From Cohnella rhizosphaerae (GTDB lineage Bacteria; Bacillota; Bacilli; Paenibacillales; Paenibacillaceae): a stretch of DNA of 64,000 bases. A program made the translations under genes and the position numbers. Where the stretch lies: the NCBI RefSeq assembly GCF_029525575.1, contig NZ_JAPDIA010000003.1, positions 2,348,214 to 2,412,213 on the forward strand, read 5' to 3'. Numbering within the stretch: the first letter of the stretch is position 1; each line of letters begins with the position of its first letter. Below the pieces are notes generated by a model. It saw nothing but the letters and a program-made list of their open reading frames with translations. It did not search any database and had not been told where the DNA came from. Below are positions 38,050 to 47,347 of the stretch, piece after piece.

Positions 38050-39712
38050 ATGACCCACCCCGACGCGCCGTTCGAAACCCGGTGCCTGCATTCCCTGGAG
38101 AAGGTATTCGCGGACGAACCGCTGAGCGCGGTCCCGCGCGCGCGCGGCTCGGCGCTCAAGGGCGAGACCTACGCCTTTCAGGTCGCTTACCGCGCGCCGA
38201 GGTTGACCAAGCAGATCGCCGTGAGCGCGCATTCCGCGCTCGGAGACCGCGTCTCCCTCAGATCCGTGGGATTGTCGCCGGCGGAGCTGGCCAGCCAGTA
38301 CGACCACGATGACTACATCCTTCGGTCGACGCCGGGGCTGTACCCCGATCCGCTGTTCCCGATCCAGGAGGAAAAGGGAGTGACCGGTTTTCGCCATCAG
38401 TGGCGGTCGGTGTGGATTACGGTAACGACCGATGCCGATACCCCGGCGGGCATTCATCCCGTCTTCGTCCGGTTCGCGGGCGAGGACGGCGAACCGCTCG
38501 GGGGAGGCGCGCTTCGAGCTGGAGGTGATCGGCGCGGAGCTGCCTCCGCAGACGCTTCTTCATACCGAATGGTTTCATGGCGATTGCCTGGCTAATTATT
38601 ACGGCGTCGAAGTGTTCGGAGAAGCGCACTGGTCGCTCGTCGAGCGCTATCTGGACACGGCCGCGCGGCACGGCATGAACATGGTGCTGACCCCGTTGTT
38701 TACGCCGCCGCTCGACACCGCGGTCGGCGGCGAGCGGCCGACGGTTCAACTGGTGGACGTGACGAAGGACGGGGACTGTTACGTTTTCGGGTTCGAACGG
38801 TTGGAGCGCTGGGTCGCGATGTGCGACCGGGTCGGCATTCAGTATTTTGAATTCTCGCATCTGTTCACGCAATGGGGCGCGAAGCACGCGCCTAAGATTA
38901 TGGCGGACGACAACGGGACGTATCGGCGGATTTTCGGTTGGGACACGGACTCCGCAGGCGAGGAATACAGAGCGTTCCTCGGCGCGTTCCTGCCGTGCCT
39001 GGTCGCCTTTCTTCGCCGGCGCGGGCTCATGGACCGCAGCTATTTCCACATTTCCGACGAACCGCTTGCAGAGCATATGCCCTGGTACCGCGGCGCGAGC
39101 GAGCTGATGCAGGCGCATCTTGGCGAGCTGCCGATCATCGACGCGCTCACCGACTACGCTTATTACGAGCAGGGTCTCGTGCGGCGGCCGATACCGTCCA
39201 ACGATCATATCGGCCCTTTCCTGGAGCGGGGCGTGCCGGAGCTGTGGACCTACTACTGCTGCGCGCAATACAAGCAGGTGTCCAACCGGTTTTTCAACAT
39301 GCCGTCTGCCCGCAACCGCGTGATCGGCATTCAGCTCTACAAGTTTCAAATCGCCGGATTCCTGCACTGGGGCTACAACTTCTGGAATACGCAGTATTCG
39401 CTCGAGGCGATCGACCCTTATCGCGTGACCGATGCGGGCAATGCGTTTCCTTCGGGCGACGCGTTCCTCGTCTACCCGGGGGCGGACGGGACGCCCGTCG
39501 AATCGATCCGCTTGGAGGTGTTCTACGAAGCCCTTCAGGACCTGCGCGCGCTGCAGCTGCTAGAAGGCTTCGTCGGCCGCGAGCGCGTGCTCGCGCTGAT
39601 CGAGGAAGGACTGGAGGAGCCGCTGACGTTCAGCGCGTATCCGCGGGACGCCGAGTGGCTGCTCGGCTTGAGAGAATCGGTGAACGCGGCGATCAAGGCG
39701 CATATCGGTTAA
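38050..39712 (+). CDS. DUF4091-family glycoside-hydrolase-like protein (frameshifted as sequenced)
   Basis: After correction this is 553 aa. An N-terminal beta domain is followed by a TIM-barrel-like domain with YFEFSHLFTQWGAKHAPK, and FHISDEPLAEHMPWYR contains the acidic DEP motif presumed catalytic in the family. The G5 run 38500-38504 breaks the frame; four G give EPLGEARFELEVIGAELPP. No signal peptide. It is the second DUF4091 gene in the window and again adjoins a secreted polysaccharide-active protein, suggesting a cytoplasmic step on the released oligosaccharide. Confidence 0.8.
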
Positions 39713-39720
39713 TACGAACG

Positions 39721-39755
39721 CGGCGCAGGACGACACGTCCTGCGCCGTCATTTTG
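39721..39755 (+). terminator. Intercistronic hairpin/terminator
   Basis: CGGCGCAGGAC / GTCCTGCGCCG form an 11-bp perfect stem (loop GACAC), followed by TCATTTT. It lies between the DUF4091 gene and the next oxidoreductase gene and may be a partial terminator. Confidence 0.7.
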
Positions 39756-39772
39756 CCAAGGAGTGAATCCCA

Positions 39773-41098
39773 GTGAACGGAACTTCCGACAAGGCTGGCG
39801 CGTTGGGCGAGCCTGTCAACGTCGTCATCGTGGGCGCGGGCAGCCGCGCGATGAATTATGCCTCTTATTCGTTGAAGCATCCGAAGGCCATGCGGGTCGT
39901 CGGCGTCGTCGAGCCCGATCCGAAGCGACGGGCGCATACGGCGAGACTGTACGGTCTGCCGGCGGACAGGTGCTTTGAGAGCGTCGAAGCGCTCGTCGCC
40001 CGGCCGCAGCTGGCGGACGCCGTCATCAACGGGACGCTGGACGCGCTGCACGTACGGACGACGCTGCCGCTGCTCCGCAAGGGCTACGACGTACTGCTGG
40101 AAAAGCCGATCGGCATCTCGGAGGAAGAGGTCCTCGAGCTCTATCGCGTCGCCGAGGCGCACGAACGTAAGGTGATGATCTGCCACGTGCTGCGCTACGC
40201 ACCCTTTTACCAGGCTTTGAACCAGGTCATCCGTAGCGGCGAGATCGGCGACGTCGTCCATGTCCAGACGGAGGAGAACGTCGACTATCACCATATGGCG
40301 ACCGCCTTCGTACGGGGCAAGTTCGCGAGCCTGGAGCGGGACGGCTCCTCTTTTCTCATGGCCAAATGCTGTCACGATCTCGACTTGATCTCCTGGTTCA
40401 AGACCGGCGTCAAGCCGGTCCGCGTCGGCAGCTTCGGCCGGCGCTCGCAGTTCCGCGAGGACCGTGCGCCCGAAGGAGCGGGTACAAGATGCGTGACGGA
40501 TTGTCCGATCGAAGCGACATGTCCTTACTCCGCCAAGACGCTCTATGTCGAGCGGGGGACTGTGGCCGGTGTACGTGTGGCCGGGTTACCTGGACGGCGT
40601 GCGGCTGAGCGACGAGGAGAAGCTGGCCAGCCTGGCTGTCGACAATCGGTTCGGCCGCTGCGTATGGCGCTGCGACAACGATATCGTGGATCATCAGGTC
40701 GTGCAGTTCGCGTTCGAGGACGGGAGCACGGCCGCTCACAGCCTTGTGGGCGGCGCCGCCAAGGCATGCAGGACCGTGCATATCACGGGGACCAAGGGAG
40801 AGATTTACGGCGAGCTGGAGGAAGGCGCGTTCGTCGTCCGGCATCCCGATCCGTGGACGGAAGGCGGCGTTTATTCGGAGCGAAAAGTCGACATCGGGGT
40901 GTCCGGGGGAAATGCACGGGGGGAGGCGATCATCGTCTCGTCGAGGATTTCCTGCGGGTCGTCCGGGGCGATCCCGACGCGGGCTATTCGACCGCTCTGG
41001 CGCACTCGATCGTCGGGCATGTGTCGGGCTTCCGCGCGGACGTATCGATGGCGACGGGGCGGACGGTCGAGATTGATTGGGACGACGTATTCGTTTGA
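39773..41098 (+). CDS. Gfo/Idh/MocA-family oxidoreductase (three frameshifts as sequenced)
   Basis: After correction this is 440 aa from GTG 39773 (AAGGAG upstream). Motifs are VVIVGAGSRAMNYA (Rossmann), LLEKPIGISEEE, AKCCHDLDLISW and paired Cys in RCVTDCPIEATCPYSA. The last is shared with the oxidoreductase at 7674, so both belong to the same subgroup. Frame breaks are at G5 40554-40558, G5 40905-40909 and G6 40918-40923. Removing one G at each restores GLWPVYVWPGY and GEMHGGGDHRLVEDFL, a motif equivalent to NHGGGDLGIMRDF of the first paralogue. It likely oxidises a sugar derivative from the adjacent degradation system. Confidence 0.8.
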   Translation: MNGTSDKAGALGEPVNVVIVGAGSRAMNYASYSLKHPKAMRVVGVVEPDPKRRAHTARLYGLPADRCFESVEALVARPQLADAVINGTLDALHVRTTLPLLRKGYDVLLEKPIGISEEEVLELYRVAEAHERKVMICHVLRYAPFYQALNQVIRSGEIGDVVHVQTEENVDYHHMATAFVRGKFASLERDGSSFLMAKCCHDLDLISWFKTGVKPVRVGSFGRRSQFREDRAPEGAGTRCVTDCPIEATCPYSAKTLYVERGTVAGVRVAGLPGRRAAERRGEAGQPGCRQSVRPLRMALRQRYRGSSGRAVRVRGREHGRSQPCGRRRQGMQDRAYHGDQGRDLRRAGGRRVRRPASRSVDGRRRLFGAKSRHRGVRGKCTGGGDHRLVEDFLRVVRGDPDAGYSTALAHSIVGHVSGFRADVSMATGRTVEIDWDDVFV

Positions 41099-41179
41099 AG
41101 CGGGGCCGAGAAGGTTATATAGAAAGGAGCTTGAGCCTATCAGTTAAAAACGCGAAGCGCTTAATGGAGGGATGATCCG

Positions 41180-42076
41180 ATGGCCGACCAATATACGATG
41201 CAGGATCCGACGCAGCAGTATCCGAAGGCGGGACCCGAATATATGCAGGAGCAGGAGCCGCCGGGACTCCAGGTCGAGATGACCCCGATCCCCGACTGCG
41301 GCGAACGGACGTACCGCGGCACGGGACGGCTCGCCGGGCGCAAGGCGATCGTGACCGGGGCGGACAGCGGCATCGGCCGCGCCGTGGCGATCGCCTTCGC
41401 GCGCGAGGGCGCCGACGTCGTGCTGTCGTATTTGCCGGAGGAGGAAGCGGACGCCCGGCAGGTCGTCAAGCTGGTGGAGGAGGCGGGGAGCAGGGCCGTC
41501 GCGGTGCCGGGCGACCAGAAGGACGAGGCCTACTGCGAGCAACTGGTCGAGACCGCGGTCCGCGAGCTCGGCGGCCTCGACATCCTCGCGAACGTGGCGG
41601 GCATGCAGCAGTTCGTGACGGACATCGCGGAGCTCACGACCGAGCAGTTCGACGCGACGTTCAAGACGAACGTGTACGGCCTGTTCTGGATCTGCAAGGC
41701 GGCGATCAAGCACATGAAGCCGGGCGGCACGATCATCAATACGTCGTCCATCCAGGCATACAAGCCTGCGCCGATTCTGCTCGATTACGCCACGACGAAG
41801 GGCGCGATCAACGTGTTCAGCAAGGCGCTTGCCCAGCAGGTGGCGAGCAAGGGCATCCGCGTCAACGTCGTCGCGCCGGGACCGGTCTGGACGCCGCTCC
41901 AGGTCGCCGGCGGCCAGCCGACGGAGAAGCTGGCGAAGTTCGGCGAGACGACGCCGCTCGGCCGTCCGGGCCAGCCGGCGGAGATGGCGCCGGCGTACGT
42001 GTACCTGGCGAGCCAGGAATCCAGCTACGTCAGCGGCGAGACGCTGAACGCGAACGGCGGCACGCCGACGCCTTGA
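41180..42076 (+). CDS. SDR-family oxidoreductase, YdaD/YghA (general stress protein 39)-like
   Basis: Length is 298 aa. [16 protein letters not shown] is the NAD(P) motif, NVAG the structural motif and YATTK the catalytic Tyr-x-x-x-Lys. The N-terminal ~50-residue extension ([19 protein letters not shown]) is characteristic of the stress-induced YdaD/YhxC branch. ATG 41180 has GGAGGGATG upstream. A perfect terminator follows, so it is a single-gene unit. Substrate unknown. Confidence 0.9.
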   Translation: MADQYTMQDPTQQYPKAGPEYMQEQEPPGLQVEMTPIPDCGERTYRGTGRLAGRKAIVTGADSGIGRAVAIAFAREGADVVLSYLPEEEADARQVVKLVEEAGSRAVAVPGDQKDEAYCEQLVETAVRELGGLDILANVAGMQQFVTDIAELTTEQFDATFKTNVYGLFWICKAAIKHMKPGGTIINTSSIQAYKPAPILLDYATTKGAINVFSKALAQQVASKGIRVNVVAPGPVWTPLQVAGGQPTEKLAKFGETTPLGRPGQPAEMAPAYVYLASQESSYVSGETLNANGGTPTP

Positions 42077-42115
42077 ATCGCATGAGGCGGAGCGGTTAAC
42101 GGCCGGCGGGATGAT

Positions 42116-42149
42116 ACGGGACGAAGCGATTTCGGCTTCGTCCCGTTTT
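42116..42149 (+). terminator. Intrinsic terminator
   Basis: A 12-bp perfect stem (ACGGGACGAAGC / GCTTCGTCCCGT, loop GATTTCG) is followed by TTT. Confidence 0.85.
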
Positions 42150-42324
42150 GTCGTTTTGCGTTCTTTTTCACACCTTTATCGCGCCCTTCCGATAGCCCGT
42201 TTTCCGCCTCGCTACTCATCGATCGCAGTGCTGACTCTCGCGGCCTCTCTTTTCCGTTGCGCGATCATTTCGAATATACTAAATAGAGTCATCTCCAATT
42301 CGATCTATAAAGGAGCGCCTTGCC

Positions 42325-42771
42325 ATGGATGAAAACCGCCACGCGTTCGCATCGACGGAAGCCTACATCGCGACCTTCCCGCCCGAGATTCAGCGTCTGC
42401 TGCAGGACGTCCGGGCTACGATCCGCTCGGCCGCGCCGGAAGCGAAGGAGAAGATCAGTTATCAAATGCCGACTTTCGATCTGCACGGCAACCTGGTCCA
42501 CTTCGCGGCGTTCAAAAACCATATCGGATTTTATCCGGGCGCCGACGGCATCGCGGCGTTTAAGGACGAGCTGTCGGCGTACAAGGGGGCGAAGGGCTCG
42601 GTGCAGTTCCCGCTCGACAGGCCGCTGCCGCTCGAGCTGATCGGCCGAATCACGGTTTACAGGGCGATTCAGAACAAATCGCGAGCCGAAGCGAAGCGCG
42701 GCAAAAAAAGCTTGAAGCTCGGGCGGTCCTTGGAGCGGCGGTCGGGCAGCCTACCGGCCCAGCGGCTCTAG
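42325..42771 (+). CDS. DUF1801 / YdhG-like protein
   Basis: Length is 148 aa. The core with ATIRSAAPEAKEKISYQMPTF and NHIGFYPGADGI matches the DUF1801 (YdhG/YjhG-like, sometimes called iron chaperone) fold. It is a small cytoplasmic protein. The C-terminal ~30 residues are basic (KRGKKSLKLGRSLERR) and look like an extension. ATG 42325 follows AAAGGAG at about 12 bases. Its molecular role is not well established in the family. Confidence 0.8.
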   Translation: MDENRHAFASTEAYIATFPPEIQRLLQDVRATIRSAAPEAKEKISYQMPTFDLHGNLVHFAAFKNHIGFYPGADGIAAFKDELSAYKGAKGSVQFPLDRPLPLELIGRITVYRAIQNKSRAEAKRGKKSLKLGRSLERRSGSLPAQRL

Positions 42772-42847
42772 CAGAGCGGGGGATTCGCCGATGGGCCATC
42801 GTCTGGCCTAGTTCCCATGCTCAGAAGTATGCCGCTGCTCGAGATTA

Positions 42848-43602
42848 GCGTGGCGCAGCGACGTCCGGACCGAGCGGGTTTGCTCCTGCTTGGGGCTACC
42901 GTGGCGCAGCGACGCCCGGACCGAGCGGATTTGTTTCTACCTGGGACTACCGTGGCGCTGCGACGCCCGGACCGAGCGGGTTTGTTTCTACCTGGGACTA
43001 CCGTGGCGCAGCGACGCCCGGACCGAGCGGATTTGTTTCTGCCTGGGACTACCGTGGCGCAGCGATGCCCGGACCGAGCGGGTTTGTTTCTACCTGGGAC
43101 TACCGAGCTGCAGCGACGTTTGGACTGAGCGGGTTTGTTTCTACTTGGGACTACCGTGACGCAGGCGCCTGGACCGAGCGGGTTTGTTTCTACCTGAGAC
43201 TACCGTGGCGCTGCGACGCCCGGACCGAGCGGGTTTGTTTCTACCTGGGACTACCGAGCTGCAGCGACGCCTGGACCGAGCGGGTTTTTTTCTACCTGGG
43301 ACTACCGTGGCGCTGCGACGCCCGGACCGGGCGGGTTTGTTTCTACCTGGGACTACCGAGCTGCAGCGATGCCCGGACCGAGCGGATTTGTTTCTACCTG
43401 GGACTACCGAGCTGCAGCGACGCCTGGACCGAGCGGGTTTGTTTCTACCTGGGACTACCGTGGCGCAGCGACGCCCGGACCGAGCGGATTTGTTTCTGCC
43501 TGGGACTACCGTGGCGCAGCGATGCCCGGACCGAGCGGGTTTGTTTCTACCTGAGACTACCGTGGCGCAGCGATGCCCGGACCGAGCGGGTTTGTTTCTA
43601 AA
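42848..43602 (+). repeat. Tandem array of 15 x 51-bp units
   Basis: GGACCGAGCGG-type cores recur at 42867, 42918, 42969, 43020, 43071, 43122, 43171 and then every 51 bp to 43579 (one interval is 49 bp). Each unit also has TTTGTTTCTACCTGGGACTACC and either GTGGCGCAGCG or GAGCTGCAGCG. The core CGCCCGGACCGAGCG is an inverted repeat of 7-bp arms with one mismatch. Long reading frames on both strands reflect the multiple-of-three length only. The array fills the gap between the DUF1801 and DinB genes. Confidence 0.9.
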
Positions 43603-43712
43603 GAAGACTAAACGACTCACGCTAATACCCGCAACCCGATTCGAGCTAGCGTCCAGCCGTCAAGCTAACGACCCCCGCTCCATCCATTCTGCAATCCAAA
43701 GGAGGACTTTGC

Positions 43713-44235
43713 GTGAATTTTAAACTGGAAGAAGCGATCGCCATCCTTAGCCGCACGCCGCAGACGCTCGATTCTCTCCTGTCCGGACTGCCCGAAGGCT
43801 GGCTGGACTGCGACGAAGGAGAAGGCACCTGGAGCCCGGACGAAGTCGTCGGCCACCTGATCGAGGGGGGAGAAGACGAACTGGATTCCGCGTCTGGCAT
43901 TTATTTTGCAAGAGGGCGAGAGCAAGCCGTTTCCCGCGTTCGACCGGCATGCGCACCTGAGCGCCGAGCCACGGACGACGAACCGGAAGCTTGAAGAGTT
44001 CTCCGAGCTCAGAACCCGCAGCATCGAGCGCCTGCGGGCGCTCGTCGATACCGACGATGTCCTGGAGCGGACCGGCGCGCATCCGGCGTTCGGCACGGTC
44101 AAAGCCAGGGAGCTCGTCTCCGCATGGGTCGTGCACGATCTGACGCATCTTGCGCAGATCGTCAGGACGATGGCGCAGCGCTACAAGACGGATGTCGGCC
44201 CATGGGTTCAGTACTTGGGCATTCTTAACCGTTGA
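43713..44235 (+). CDS. DinB/YfiT-like metal-dependent protein (frameshifted as sequenced)
   Basis: After correction this is 173 aa from GTG 43713 (AAAGGAGG upstream). The four-helix DinB fold is suggested by [15 protein letters not shown] and by [13 protein letters not shown], which carry the His ligands of the presumed divalent metal. The G6 run 43865-43870 breaks the frame; with five G the sequence continues [20 protein letters not shown]. DinB proteins are often thiol-dependent transferases or damage-induced; a specific role cannot be assigned. Confidence 0.8.
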
Positions 44236-44274
44236 GCGAGTCTCTTGGCACGCGCCGAACCGTCTCGTTTTTCA

Positions 44275-44303
44275 TTGACGCTCCCCTGCCCGCATAATAA
44301 ACT
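44275..44303 (+). promoter_or_regulatory. Candidate SigA promoter
   Basis: TTGACG (44275-44280), 17-bp spacer and TAAACT (44298-44303) lie in an AT-rich island about 200 bp upstream of the cNMP-PrsW gene. Confidence 0.4.
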
Positions 44304-44506
44304 GGAAATAACGGATTTATTTTGTAAGGGGCTTTGCGTTTGCGTTCGAACCGGCTCCTCGGATCGTTCGGCGGCCACGCCAAAGCGGATACGCCGGTGC
44401 CGTCGAACGCGTCGATCTTCATTCAAAAAATGCAGGATTCCCGCAGCGCAATCGTCGGCAATATGAGATAAGCGGGCAGGTCCCGCGCGGAAACGGAAGA
44501 GCGGCC

Positions 44507-46315
44507 ATGACCAGAGAAGACATCATCGCGTTTCTGGGCGACCATGCCCTGCTGCGCGGCATACCCGAACCAGAGCTCCGCATCGCGGCCGCTTCGATCG
44601 AGCCCGTCTCGTTCGAGGACGGCCGTTCGCTGCTTGTGGAGGGCGATACGGGAACGGATTGTTACTTTATCAAGCGCGGTTCGGTACAAGTGTCCTCGCG
44701 CAATCTGGTAGGCAAGACGCTCTTGCTCGCCGAGCTTGGACCCGGTGCGCTCGTCGGCGAGATCGGGCTGCTGCGCCGCGAGCGCCGGACCGCGACGGTG
44801 ACGGCCATCGGCGAAGTCGAGGCGCTGCGGCTGGACCGGCGTTCGTTCGAGCTGCTCGCCGAGCGCAGTCCGCTATTCCACGAGAGCCTCCTGCTCACGG
44901 TCCGGATCCGCATGATCCACCGTTTGCTGCGCAAGGCCTCGATCTGGTCCGATATCCCCGACGCCGAGCTCCGCGGCCTGGCGGAGATTACGACGGTCCT
45001 TCCCATAAAGAAAGGCGACGTCCTCGTTCGGGAGGGCGATGCGGCCGACCGCTTTTATATGATCGGCGCGGGACGCGTCGACGTTCGCGCGGCAGGAAGG
45101 CGAAAAACGCAGCTTCGGGAAGGCGACTTTTTCGGCGAGATCGGTCTGCTGTCCGGTACGCCGGCCGAGGCGACGGCGACGGCCGCCGAAGACGGCGAGC
45201 TGCTCGTGATGGGCAAAAGCGAATTTCAGTACATATTGGACTATTACGCGCCCGTGCGCCGGCAGTTCATGGAGATGCTCCGCATTCGGGCGCCGCATCT
45301 GACGCCGCGGTCCGTGGGCGCCGCAACGCCTGCCGTCGTGACCGATCCCGCGCTGCCCAGGGCCAAGGAGCGGTGGGTCGACGCGCTGCTGTGGCTGGGC
45401 GGCGCCTTTGTCCTGCTGACCGTTCTCGCCGTGATCGCGCGCAGCGACTGGCTGAGCTTCGTCACGCTGATCGTCGGCGGCTTCGTAGGTCCCGTGACAT
45501 TCGTCGCTTATATTCGGGGACATCAACTGCTGGGGTTCAGCACCATTCGTCTCGGCCTGATCTTCCTTTCTTCCGCGGTCGTCGCCGTCCCGTTGGCCTG
45601 GTATTTGGAGCATGTGTCGCTCTTCGGCGCGGATCAGGGCGACTTCACGCGCTTCAGGGCGCCCTTGACGGTATCCGTCATCGAAGAAGGAGCCAAGCTG
45701 CTCGTCTGCCTGGCGCTGCTTCGAACGAAGCAGATGCGCTTCCTGATGGACGCCGTCGTCTTCGGCGCGGCGGCGGGCATGGGGTTCGCGGCGATCGAGA
45801 GCGTGATCTACGGCTGGTCCCATCTTGGCGAAGCATCGTCCGCGGGCATGCTGTCCGTGCTCTGGATCCGCGCGCTGCTGTCGCCCTTCGGCCACGGCAC
45901 CTGGACGGCGATCGCCGCGGCCGGCATCTGGATCGCCGCGGCGCGCGCTTCCGGCGCGGGGCCGGGGACGAGGCTGCGCATTCGGCCGTGGAGCGCGCTC
46001 ATTCTCCTCGCGGCCGTCGTCGCGCTGCATGCGCTCTGGGATCTGCGGTTCGCAGGCGGCCTCGCGAAGGTAGGACTGATGGCCGCGGTCGGAGGCGCAG
46101 GCATCGGTCTTCTCTACTTGCTGGTCCGCGCGGGCAGCAGGGAAGAACACCAAGCCTTCGCGGCGCTGAATCCGTACGTCCAAGAGCCGGTGCGGCACGT
46201 CGACGCCGTTCCGCAAGCGTCCGGCGAGCTTCGCTGCGACGGCTGCGGCACCGTCTCCCCGCGGGAGACGCGCTACTGCGCCCGCTGCGGCCGCGCGCTG
46301 AGGGCCAAAGGGTGA
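44507..46315 (+). CDS. Tandem cyclic-nucleotide-binding domains fused to a PrsW-type intramembrane protease and zinc ribbon
   Basis: Length is 602 aa. Residues ~14-120 and ~145-250 are two CRP-like cNMP-binding domains with phosphate-cassette stretches GEIGLLRRERRTATV (Arg kept) and GEIGLLSGTPAEATATA (Arg lost). About seven to eight membrane helices follow (~292-540). They carry PrsW hallmarks: E393-E394 in VIEEGAKLLV, E431 in AAIESVIYG, H463 in SPFGHGTWTAI and H508 in LHALWD. The C-terminus has a Cys-x2-Cys ... Cys-x2-Cys zinc ribbon (C577, C580, C591, C594). PrsW proteases cleave membrane anti-sigma factors. Here activity may be gated by a nucleotide or by a ligand of degenerate sensor domains (inference). 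It stands alone, without an obvious partner gene. Confidence 0.85.
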   Translation: MTREDIIAFLGDHALLRGIPEPELRIAAASIEPVSFEDGRSLLVEGDTGTDCYFIKRGSVQVSSRNLVGKTLLLAELGPGALVGEIGLLRRERRTATVTAIGEVEALRLDRRSFELLAERSPLFHESLLLTVRIRMIHRLLRKASIWSDIPDAELRGLAEITTVLPIKKGDVLVREGDAADRFYMIGAGRVDVRAAGRRKTQLREGDFFGEIGLLSGTPAEATATAAEDGELLVMGKSEFQYILDYYAPVRRQFMEMLRIRAPHLTPRSVGAATPAVVTDPALPRAKERWVDALLWLGGAFVLLTVLAVIARSDWLSFVTLIVGGFVGPVTFVAYIRGHQLLGFSTIRLGLIFLSSAVVAVPLAWYLEHVSLFGADQGDFTRFRAPLTVSVIEEGAKLLVCLALLRTKQMRFLMDAVVFGAAAGMGFAAIESVIYGWSHLGEASSAGMLSVLWIRALLSPFGHGTWTAIAAAGIWIAAARASGAGPGTRLRIRPWSALILLAAVVALHALWDLRFAGGLAKVGLMAAVGGAGIGLLYLLVRAGSREEHQAFAALNPYVQEPVRHVDAVPQASGELRCDGCGTVSPRETRYCARCGRALRAKG

Positions 46316-46592
46316 ACGCCACGCGCGGCAAATAGAGCCCGGCGTACGACTCTTAAAAAATAGAGTAACGTCTTACGCCGCTGTTACGTATTCACCATAT
46401 AAGGCGGCGACGCCGCCGCGCTGTCGAAGGCAATCGCGCAAAGGGATATTTTGTTTGCGGCCCTCGAATCCTAGCGTTATATGGTACTATTTAAGTATAT
46501 GAACTGAGCGCCCGATCGATCGCATATTCATAGCATAGCAGGCATAGCGAGCGGACCGGACATCCATACACAGAGGGAAGGGGCTACGAGCG

Positions 46593-47333
46593 TTGGTCGC
46601 CAAGAACTATTTGAAAATGCTGGGGGTCGTGGTCGGCGCGGCCCTCGTGAATATTATCGCGCTGTCGCCCGCCTTCGCCGGCCTGACGATCGGCGGCGGC
46701 GCGTTCGAGACGGCGCTGGGCGTGACGCTGCTGGCCGCGAGCGCCATCGCGATCATTTACGGCAGCTACAACTGGCTCTACAGATCGTCGATCGTGCTGG
46801 CTGCCTCCAAGCCGATCAAGACCCGCGAGGACTATGCGAGCGCGCTTGCGCAGTACGGCAAGGTCCGCGCGCTAGCGGAGGATATCGCGCTGGCGCTGGA
46901 GCAGATGGACCGCATGGACAAGAAAAAAGCGACGCTGCTTAAAGTGCTCCACCAGCGCTTCGATCCCGCGGAGATGAGCTTCTCCAAGTTTTCCGGGGTG
47001 GCCGAAGAAGTGGAGAATCTATTCTATTTGAACATTAAGAGCGTGCTCAACCGGCTCGGCGTGTTCGACGAAGCCGAGTACGAGCGGGTGATGACGCGCA
47101 AGTCGGCGCGCTACTCGCCGAAGCTGCTCCAGGAGAAAACCGATTTTTACAACGAATACATGTCCTACATCAAGCACGCGATCGGCACCAACGAGGAGAT
47201 GCTCCTGCAGCTCGACAAGCTGCTGCTGGAGATCTCGCGCCTGGACAGCATCGAGCCGGGCGACATCGAGCGGATGCCGGCCATGGTGGAGATCGACTCG
47301 CTGATCAAGCAAACCAAGTACTATAAACAGTAA
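46593..47333 (+). CDS. XpaC-like two-helix membrane protein with cytoplasmic coiled-coil-type region
   Basis: Length is 246 aa from TTG 46593. Two membrane segments (~8-30 and ~38-58) are followed by a helical, charged cytoplasmic domain. Size, topology and position before a TelA-family gene match XpaC (misnamed 5-bromo-4-chloroindolyl phosphate hydrolysis protein) in the xpaC-yaaN pair of Bacillus. Direct sequence recognition is weaker than the context. It begins a three-gene operon with the VWA and TelA genes (14- and 29-bp gaps). The 277 bp upstream contain small hairpins but no clear promoter. Confidence 0.65.
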   Translation: MVAKNYLKMLGVVVGAALVNIIALSPAFAGLTIGGGAFETALGVTLLAASAIAIIYGSYNWLYRSSIVLAASKPIKTREDYASALAQYGKVRALAEDIALALEQMDRMDKKKATLLKVLHQRFDPAEMSFSKFSGVAEEVENLFYLNIKSVLNRLGVFDEAEYERVMTRKSARYSPKLLQEKTDFYNEYMSYIKHAIGTNEEMLLQLDKLLLEISRLDSIEPGDIERMPAMVEIDSLIKQTKYYKQ

Positions 47334-47347
47334 GGGGTGCAAGCGCA

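Noticed and set aside
34992-38159. 1055-codon minus-strand reading frame opposite the SLH surface protein
   Set aside because: It is the antisense shadow of a well-supported secreted gene; its composition (Arg, His and Val rich) is typical of antisense GC-rich coding DNA, and no start signal is present.
42848-43602. CRISPR array
   Set aside because: The whole 51-bp unit is conserved, there are no variable spacers, and no cas genes are present. The same holds for the arrays at 20851, 50455 and 56536.
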